Shown here piece by piece: positions 57,680 through 64,000 of a stretch of DNA of 64,000 bases. The stretch is from Smallanthus sonchifolius (Eukaryota; Streptophyta; Magnoliopsida; Asterales; Asteraceae). Where the stretch lies: NCBI GenBank assembly GCA_023525975.1, contig CM042038.1, positions 5,147,272 through 5,211,271 of the forward strand. The letters are read 5' to 3'. Under the pieces are notes generated by a model. The model was not told the origin of the DNA. It was given only the letters and a program-made list of their open reading frames with translations, and made no database searches. The stretch's first letter is position 1. Each line of letters begins with the position of its first letter. The position numbers were made by a program, and so were the translations under genes.

Positions 57680-58226
57680 ACCTCAAAACCCCCAAATTTA
57701 AAACCTAATTTCGCATACATTTCTCAATTCATCGGAGAGAAGACCCTTTCCCTGTTTTCTCTCCCTCCGACCTCAAAACCCCCAAAATTGTTACTTGTTT
57801 TCTTATATTGCTTGGAATTTCAGATTCAGGTGATTTTGATTGTTAATCTTGTTTGTTTAGGGTGTGTTCGTGGGGTTGTTTAATAAACGATTCGTATTCG
57901 GGTTGAACTGTGTAATTAAACGGGTCGTTTTCGGGTTGACATGTTTAACCCGTTTAATTAAACAGGTCGAACGCTAACCTGTTTTCACCCGTTAACCCAT
58001 TTTTCACAACCGATCAACACATTTACAACGTGATTAATGTCTGCCAACCCGTTTTAATTGTGTGCGGGTTATGGTTGATGTTTTTTACACGAATAAAAAT
58101 ATACGTGTTCGGGTTAAACATTTCAACAAGACAACCTAACACTATTGACACCGATGATAGATTAGTTGATATGTAAAGTAGATGAGACAGATGCTGCTTT
58201 TGACTGTATGCTTTGCAAGTTTTCAG
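57680..58226 (+). promoter_or_regulatory. Leader and probable 5'UTR intron of the SNARE gene
   Basis: A CT-rich leader-like stretch (57720-57800) ends in cagattcag with a donor gtgatttt at 57830. A matching acceptor tttgcaagttttcag ends at 58226, 56 nt before the ATG. The inferred 397-bp intron holds the repeat below. The transcription start is not visible. Confidence 0.5.
57862..58140. mobile_element. Degenerate CGGGTT-rich MITE in the SNARE 5'UTR intron
   Basis: Dense cgggtt/aacccg motifs in both orientations (cgggttgaac, aacgggtcg, taacccgttt, cgggttaaac), of the same kind as in the hAT-type MITE at 34151-34678. Ends are too eroded to define TIRs or a target duplication; limits are approximate. 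Confidence 0.45.
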
Positions 58227-58282
58227 GTATCACTTCTGACGAATCTAGCTTTAGGCTATAGATATAATCTAAATTTGGAAAC

Positions 58283-60935
58283 ATGTTGGGGTTTAAAAAA
58301 GCTTCGCCTGCTCCTGATAAGGAACCCGTAACAGATAAGAAAGACGCGCCCGCTAGAAGGACAACTTCTGAACCAGGGCTCCCCATGACAGACTCTAACA
58401 AGGGTTCTGGGAACGCTTTTAACGATGATGACGATGATGATTTTTTCAGAAAAGCGAAAACTTCAACACTTAAGAAAAAACCAAAGAGTAAAGCTGATCT
58501 AGATAACATGTCTACTCAGGAATTAGAGGGCTATGCTGTTGATCAGGCTGAGGAAACTACCAAAAGTGTAAATAATTGCTTGAAAATTGCAGAGGATATT
58601 AGAGAGGATGCTAATAAGACTCTAGATACTTTGCATGCTCAAGGGGAGCAGATTCATAGGACCCATGAGAAGGCTGCTGACATGGACAAAGATTTGAGCA
58701 AGGTTAGTTTTTGAAAATGTTTTAAAAACAAGACCGGTCATCAAACCGGCCACACTACTGGTTTATTGGTCGGACCGGTTGAACGGGGCTTAAAAACTGA
58801 ATGACATTATAATTAATTTTGGTAAATATTTAAATACTATATTAGATGGGAGAAATATATGGTTTTCTTAAAAGAAAAAACACCACAAAGTAATGAAAAT
58901 ACAATCTTGAGAAGAAAAGAGATTAAAGGATTTGGGAGAATATTTTATTTTGATACTCAGGAATATAACATTAACATCTTCTTAGATTAGTTGGTAAGCA
59001 TTTTCATTTGTATTAAAAATCAACTTCAAATCCTATAACATGCACACAAAAAACAGACATTTTTATAAAAGAGTTGGAGTTAGGATAGTATTTAGTTTAT
59101 ATATCAAGAAATAGAACTCTAAAATCTTCCTAGAAGAGTTGGCAAAGACTCTTTCATATGGGTCTTAATTTCAAATCATGTAAGCTATAAAAGGTCTTAA
59201 AAAATTGATTTTTTTTTATTCAAACTTGGTTCAACCGCCACCAGCCATAACCAGGCGTTCCAACCCTACCGAACAAACCGGCGTTGTGTCTGGTTCCCGG
59301 TTTGACTGGCCGGTCTGGTTATGAAAACACTTGTTTTTGCAATAAAATACTGTGATCTACTTCTCTTTTTCAGGCATGTGAAGTTAATTAGTTTTAAAAC
59401 ATAAAAGGAATATGTTTTTTGAATAAATGTTTATGACAGGGTGAAAAGATATTGGGGAACCTTGGAGGCATGTTTTCCATGACTTGGAAGCCAAAGAAGG
59501 GCAATGAAATCAAAGGGCCAGAGGCAAAAGGTCTGCACTCCATGCCCCTCCCCTCTCTTCATCCATAAACCCTCAAAGTGCATGCATATTATGAATCAGT
59601 CGATTTGAGTTATGTTTTATTTATGAGAAGTCAAATTGAGTAAATAAAATAATATCAAGAATCATTCGTTCAAAAAGGTTTCTCACTTAAATACTTTATT
59701 TTCAAATCATATTTGACACATTATTTATTTTAAAAAAAATGGGAAAAAGTGCTTAGCCCATACAACAACTTACCGTATTGACCCGTTACTCAACCTGTCT
59801 AACGCGCCCATTTTGCCCCTTGTATGTTAATGGGTGTATTTGTTTAACCAGATGAAGGAAAAGCAGGAAAGAAAGCAAGTAAGAAAGACAGAGAGAAGTT
59901 GGGTTTGGAGCAGCCACAAAAGGGAAAGAAGGTCTCTAAAGCAGCAGCTTCTGCTGAACCAAAGAATGCCATGCAGAAAGTTGATGTATGTGTTTCTTCA
60001 TTAATACATCAACAATTTGCATAAAATTAGCATTTGTCCTTTTCATATGTTCCAATCTTTATTTAAACTTTTATGGATTTAAAAAAAATATATATCAGTT
60101 GGAGAAAGAAAAACAAGACGACGCGCTCGATGATTTAAGCAGTGTATTGGGTGATCTCAAGGGAATGGCTAGCGATATGGGAACTGAGCTCGACAAGTCA
60201 GTTTTTCTTTTTATCTTTATAGTACATATTACAATTCTGGTGTTAAATTTAAAGATAGCTAAAAATGAAACGGTTTCATCGAGCTAAACATGCCAAAGTC
60301 ATCTAAAGCTTATTTTTAATACAAAATGCCTCCTAAATCTGGTATAATTATTGTAATCATATTTGGCATACTAACTATTAAAGAGGTTCCATATTTTTAA
60401 ACAAAAAGTGAATTGGTTCAACGTAACCTGCCCTGGCCCGTATCAAATATTACCTGTAATAACATGTCACCTAATCTACAAGTTTTGTCACCTCTACTCT
60501 ATAGTGTTCATTATATTGTTATTACCGAGTTCAATATCTTGATGAAACGGGTTAAATGGAAAAAAACATGACAAAAAGTCACCAGGAGTGTAATTTTACT
60601 GGAGAACACCTACTAAACTGATATAATTATTGTATTCATATCCGTCATACTAACTGTTTATATATAGTGCAATATTTTTGGACAAAATATTTACAGGTCA
60701 ATCCAACCTGGTCCGACCCGTACCAAATATTACCCAATTTAGACATGTTACCTAACCTGCACAATTTTGTCACCTCTTCTTTATAGTGTTCATTATTTTT
60801 ATTCTAACCGGGTTCAATATTTTGATGAAAAATAGACAAAACAAAGCTCTTGATAACTTTTCGGAGGATGTCGATGAGCTAAACTCCCGAGTCAAAGGCG
60901 CGAATCAACGTGCACGTAAGTTGATCGCAAAATAG
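58283..60935 (+). CDS. SNAP33: SNAP25-type t-SNARE (SNAP33-like), 5 exons
   Basis: Exons 58283-58702, 59440-59530, 59852-59985, 60099-60196 and 60836-60935; all junctions are GT...AG with matching phases, giving 280 residues. The plant family is about 250-300. The N-terminus (MLGFKKASP, RRTTSEPGLP) and an Asp run near 51-56 are followed by the Qb SNARE helix (about 82-150, QELEGYAVDQAEETTKSV ... LHAQGEQI with the 0-layer Gln). A linker with GGMFSMTWKPKKG and a Lys-rich stretch (173-205) leads to the Qc SNARE helix (about 215-278, with QNKALDNF) ending NQRARKLIAK. No palmitoylation Cys cluster is seen, as in other plant SNAP25 proteins. The family pairs with plasma-membrane syntaxins such as KNOLLE and PEN1/SYP121 in cytokinesis, secretion and defence. 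Which paralogue this is (SNAP33, 30 or 29) is not settled. Confidence 0.93.
58719..59336. mobile_element. Probable non-autonomous DNA element in SNARE intron 1
   Basis: The left end tgttttaaaaacaagaccgg and the inverse of the right end (tgttttcataaccagaccgg) are similar, and both continue into ccgg-rich sequence with aaaccgg motifs. The interior is AT-rich and non-coding. I found no clear target duplication. Confidence 0.5.
60326..60831 (+). repeat. Internal duplication within SNARE intron 4 (about 225 bp, twice)
   Basis: 60326-60549 and 60606-60831 are related direct copies about 280 bp apart. Shared blocks include tataattattgta, catactaact, ccaaatatta/caaatatta, tttgtcacctct, tatagtgttcatta and ttgatgaaa. 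They are diverged (perhaps 75-80%). The second copy ends four bases before the exon 5 acceptor AG. Confidence 0.75.
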
Positions 60936-62051
60936 AAGATGTGTCATCCAACTTCATCTCCATTCCATCTTGTTGTGTCTGTATTTTTTTGTATATGAAA
61001 AATTGCAATATAAATGCAAAATATTTCATCTTTTACAGAGCCTAGCCAATGTTGTATCTTGTAAGTTTAAGTTAGGCCCAAGACTTTACCAAAACCTAAG
61101 CCCAACTCAAGTCTCAAGCTATGAGCTCTTTGTATATTTTTAACATTGATCTTGTTTTATCATTTGTGGATTGATCTTTGCACCCCTATGATTATGAAAC
61201 CACTCATCTCTATAAAGTAGAGCCGTAGAGGTGATAAAAAAGACATATTAGGCTCTTGGGCTAGTTGTGTTTTGGGCCAATTAAGTTTCCAACTATATGG
61301 CTATATGCAACGGTTTAACATTTTTTGTCCACTTTTAAAATTTTATAGATGTAGACTATAGTTTAATAAATATAATTATAAAACCATATTTTAAATAACA
61401 ATATAGTTTGTTAATAAAACTATTTAGGTTGTGACCGTTTGAGTAAACTTTAGTTTTCTTTAGATCCCGTTAGGCTATTCTAACCTAAAAAGGTTGTTAC
61501 ACAACTTAGTCGCCTGATATCCACTTTTCATATAAATAAGTTGGAATTATCACCTTTACGCAATCTATGGTGAGAAAACAGATGGTTAATTTACGATGAT
61601 CATCTCACGTCGACAAACTAAATGTGCAAAAACAACGATAAGTTTTATTATTGTTGATAAATTAATTGAAAAGGAAATCAATTCTTATCAAGATATGAAC
61701 TCAATTAATATGTTGATTGGTTTCAACTAAAATGTAAACGATTCAACTCATCTTCAACATAAGGTGAATAGACCACCATTTTGTCGTCCTAGTATAATTA
61801 ATAAGCAATTAATTTTATGATTTTGAAATTTGAAAGTTATTATCTACTATTGTTAGTCCATTTTTCTTCATTATTTTTAAATAATGATTAAAATATTAAA
61901 TAACTTTTTTTACAAGCAAAGTATAATAACTTCTATTATTAGGCTTTCCAGGATAAAAAAACACCAAGACACACTTGAAGTTTATTGTAGAGTGAAACAA
62001 AATTTTTTCTAATATATCGTTACAAAACAAACAACAAAACTCAACTTAAAA
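60936..62051. other. 3' flank of the SNARE gene, no further gene
   Basis: The first ~150 bp are probably 3'UTR. The rest is AT-rich with no coding family or RNA gene recognised. Confidence 0.5.
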
Positions 62052-62319
62052 GGCTAGTATAATGAGTAAGGGAGCCATTTGGATAATAAACCGCATATTT
62101 ATTACTTATATAACCGATGTGAAACAAGTAACATACATTGCAATTGTTTCAGACCCACCTTAGTTGGTCCAGGCTGGTTTCTTTCAGGCCACCACTCCGA
62201 GTTTGGCTCTGATACCAATGTTAGTCTGACGGGTGAGGGAGTCATTTGAGTTATAAACCTCACATTTAATATCCATACAACTGATGTGAGTCAAATCACA
62301 TACCTTGCAATGGTTTGAG
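62052..62319 (-). mobile_element. Miniature TRIM retrotransposon, 268 bp
   Basis: Two direct repeats of about 100 bp (62052-62151 and 62219-62319), roughly 75% alike, share ggga(g)ccattt, ataaacc.ca.attta, accgatgtga/actgatgtga and ttgcaat.gttt blocks. Between them lie only 67 bp. On the minus strand this interior starts, one base after the LTR end (tctgactaaca), with TGGTATCAGAGCC (62217-62205), a tRNA-iMet primer site. It ends in the purine-rich aaggtggg just before the other LTR. LTR, PBS, tiny interior, PPT and LTR without coding is the definition of a TRIM. Confidence 0.75.
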
Positions 62320-62755
62320 TCCAAAACATACACATCTCACATTTTAATTTCGCTTTCACTAATTTCCTATCTTTAATCCTTTAACGATCACCTAATCGAC
62401 GAAACTACTTTTACTTGATCATATTAGTTAGCAAGGTATTGAAATGGTTCTCGTGATAAAAAAAAATGTTTATTTTAAAAATCAAAGAAAATGTTACCCA
62501 TCATATATATGTCATACTTATAAGTTTGTGGGGGGGCTATAATGCCAAATATCCTAAATTAAAGGGCATGTAATGTAAATCCTCTTTCGAATTGTCAAGT
62601 TAACCAGAGACACAACGCATGTAATCGCGTCTCCTTTAAAGTCTTAATAAACACCTCATCATCCATCACCTTCCGCCGTCGATGGTGTCGTCCTGCCGCC
62701 ACCCCCACCGTTATAAATCCAACCACCACCACTCTCATTCCCTCCAAACCACAAA

Positions 62756-62956
62756 ATGAAGAAATCTCCCCCTTCAATTCAAATTCAACCTCTATTACAT
62801 ATGTTAACAATATCTTTCTTCATCATCACCATCGCCGGAGAAACCTCCGTCATCACCTACCACCCTCACCGCCGCCACCAACTCCATGATCACAATTCTT
62901 GCTTCACCATCTCCACCCAAAAATACCCATCTCCTCTCTGTAGAATTTTTTTTTAG
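62756..62956 (+). CDS. Hypothetical 66-residue protein with signal-peptide-like N-terminus (doubtful)
   Basis: The ATG at 62756 opens 66 codons ending at TAG. Residues 13-28 are hydrophobic (LLHMLTISFFIITIAG) after a Lys-containing start, like a signal peptide. The rest is His-rich (HPHRRHQLHDH) with two Cys. CT-rich leader-like sequence precedes it. The 3' end reads ttttttttag, so it could be the first exon of a longer gene or a decayed fragment. I recognise no family. Confidence 0.3.
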   Translation: MKKSPPSIQIQPLLHMLTISFFIITIAGETSVITYHPHRRHQLHDHNSCFTISTQKYPSPLCRIFF

Positions 62957-63265
62957 GAACGGTATATTTCAGCAAAAAATTTAGGTTAAAGGGGAAGTAA
63001 AAAAAAAAGGTTTATGGTGTATCCGCTATTACCAATAGCGGATTAGGAGGAAGAAACTTGAAAAATCTGACACAACTGCGAATGTTGCAGGAGTTAACAT
63101 AAGCCGCTATTCATAATAGCGGATTAGGAGGAAATGGTTTAACCCCGGTTAACCCAGTAACCACACTCCATCCGATAACCCAACTTCCATTTAACAAAGT
63201 TAACTCCCGTTAACTTTTGTTAACTTTGGATTCCTTATTCCCCACCTCCCGTTAACGCCAGTAAT

Positions 63266-63320
63266 ACAGATAGACTTGAAATAAAATTACAGATAGACTT
63301 GAAATAAAATTATAGATAGA
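63266..63320 (+). repeat. 23-bp tandem repeat, about 2.4 copies
   Basis: Units start acagatagacttgaaat at 63266 and 63289, with a partial third (atagatagaac) at 63312. Confidence 0.85.
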
Positions 63321-63676
63321 ACGGGAATTAAAAAAACACTGTAAATTAGCGTCCCGGAACACAACGCCAGTAATACAACTGGTTGGCCATGTAGCGTCGG
63401 TAATTCACACAAGCCACCTCGACATCATCTTCTATCGGCAATGGTTTGTTTGTAACCAGTTTCTCCAACATCATACAAACAAGAACCCCTGAATTTGCAA
63501 TGTTACCATTGCATCGTGGCAAATTCAACTCAACTAAACCAACTGTAATATCACACTTCGTGCGGTGTTTTGACCTAGACTAGTATTGAATACGGTCAAG
63601 AAACCATCCAAAGTGCAGGGGAACCACCTCCATATAGTGTGATGTTATACTTTTTTTCTCATTTCTCCATCGGTAA

Positions 63677-64000
63677 TGTAACACCCTCAAATTATTTACT
63701 TAGTAAATAAATAAATAAATTAAGGTTGTAACAATTGGTAGCATTACACAACAGCGGAAGCTAAATAAAGACTTCTAAATATGTCGAACACTCTGCGTCT
63801 CCATCTTCTAAGGGCTTAATCCAAATGTTTAACCTATTCCAACCATGTCGTAGCTATGTATTACCTGAAAAACATGCTTAAAAATGTCAACGCAATGTTG
63901 GTGAGTTCACAGGTTTTAAATGAATACAATTAGGAAAACCATATTTACGAAATCGTTTGTCAAAAACTATTTATACGAAATCCTTCGGCAAAAACCATTT
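63677..64000 (-). repeat. End of another gypsy LTR, cut by the window edge
   Basis: Read on the minus strand it contains acctgtgaactcaccaac, gttgacatttttaagcatgt and a cttccgct block in the same order as the end part of the gypsy LTR at 41633-41820. It terminates in gggtgttaca at 63677. It is clearly diverged from the 38890 element, so it belongs to a related family in opposite orientation. Nothing beyond 64000 can be judged. Confidence 0.7.

Larger units (their letters stand above)
62320..63676. other. Mostly non-coding, one doubtful small ORF
   Basis: Holds the doubtful small ORF, two short hairpins (63015-63037, 63104-63123), a 23-bp tandem repeat at 63266-63320 and many gttaac motifs at 63150-63260. 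The frame at 63346-63528 (minus) is open but unrecognised. Confidence 0.45.

Noticed and set aside
1..64000. A gene cluster or coordinated novel system
   Set aside because: The three intact genes are unrelated in pathway and widely spaced; the remaining structure is explained by transposable elements and their rearrangements.

Overview
This is nuclear DNA of a flowering plant, about two thirds A+T, with few genes and many transposable elements. The genes have plant introns and families (a WRKY factor, an EAR-motif C2H2 zinc-finger protein, a SNAP25-type t-SNARE). The repeats are Tekay-like Ty3/gypsy, PIF/Harbinger with a Myb/SANT-like ORF1, CACTA, MULEs, hAT, Helitrons, SINEs and TRIMs. The repeat types resemble those common in Asteraceae, but that placement is an inference.

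Three host genes are well supported. (1) A four-finger C2H2 zinc-finger repressor-type protein on + (CDS 11002-12351), with two possible uORFs in its leader. (2) A WRKY57-like group IIc WRKY gene on - (30417-32393), whose three exons I joined by splice sites. (3) A SNAP33-like Qb+Qc SNARE gene on + (58283-60935, five coding exons, probable 5'UTR intron). A short secreted-peptide-like ORF at 62756-62956 is doubtful.

Layout. 1-5.3 kb: a 93-bp SINE, Helitron ends and a 1.55-kb MULE with a perfect 9-bp target-site duplication (TSD). 5.3-7.24 kb: a 5'-truncated LINE whose C-terminus looks like the zinc-knuckle plus restriction-like endonuclease of R2/Utopia-type elements. 8.7-10 kb: an LTR-like region with internal repeats. 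10.3-13.3 kb: the zinc-finger gene. 13.3-21.3 kb: a head-to-tail duplication of a ~2.56-kb unit; copy A carries a PIF/Harbinger insertion and copy B a hAT insertion, so the order of events can be read. 21-23.3 kb: CACTA remnants. 25.7-27.7 kb: a second PIF/Harbinger copy. 29.6-32.4 kb: a hairpin element and the WRKY gene. 33.5-36 kb: a Cassandra-like solo LTR with a 5S rRNA-like segment, two hAT-type elements and a small PIF-type MITE. 38.2-51.8 kb: a retroposed GC-rich RNA of unknown origin, then a young 11.5-kb Tekay-type gypsy element with 3.1-kb LTRs nested in a Helitron-like repeat. 52.6-57.5 kb: two more 9-bp-TSD foldback elements. 58-61 kb: the SNARE gene. 62-64 kb: a 268-bp TRIM and the end of another gypsy LTR running off the window.

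The genes do not form a functional cluster. The least ordinary signals are the RLE-type LINE, the dated tandem duplication, the 10-bp-phased W-box arrays in the gypsy LTRs, the Cassandra-like and miniature TRIM elements, and the unidentified retroposed RNA.
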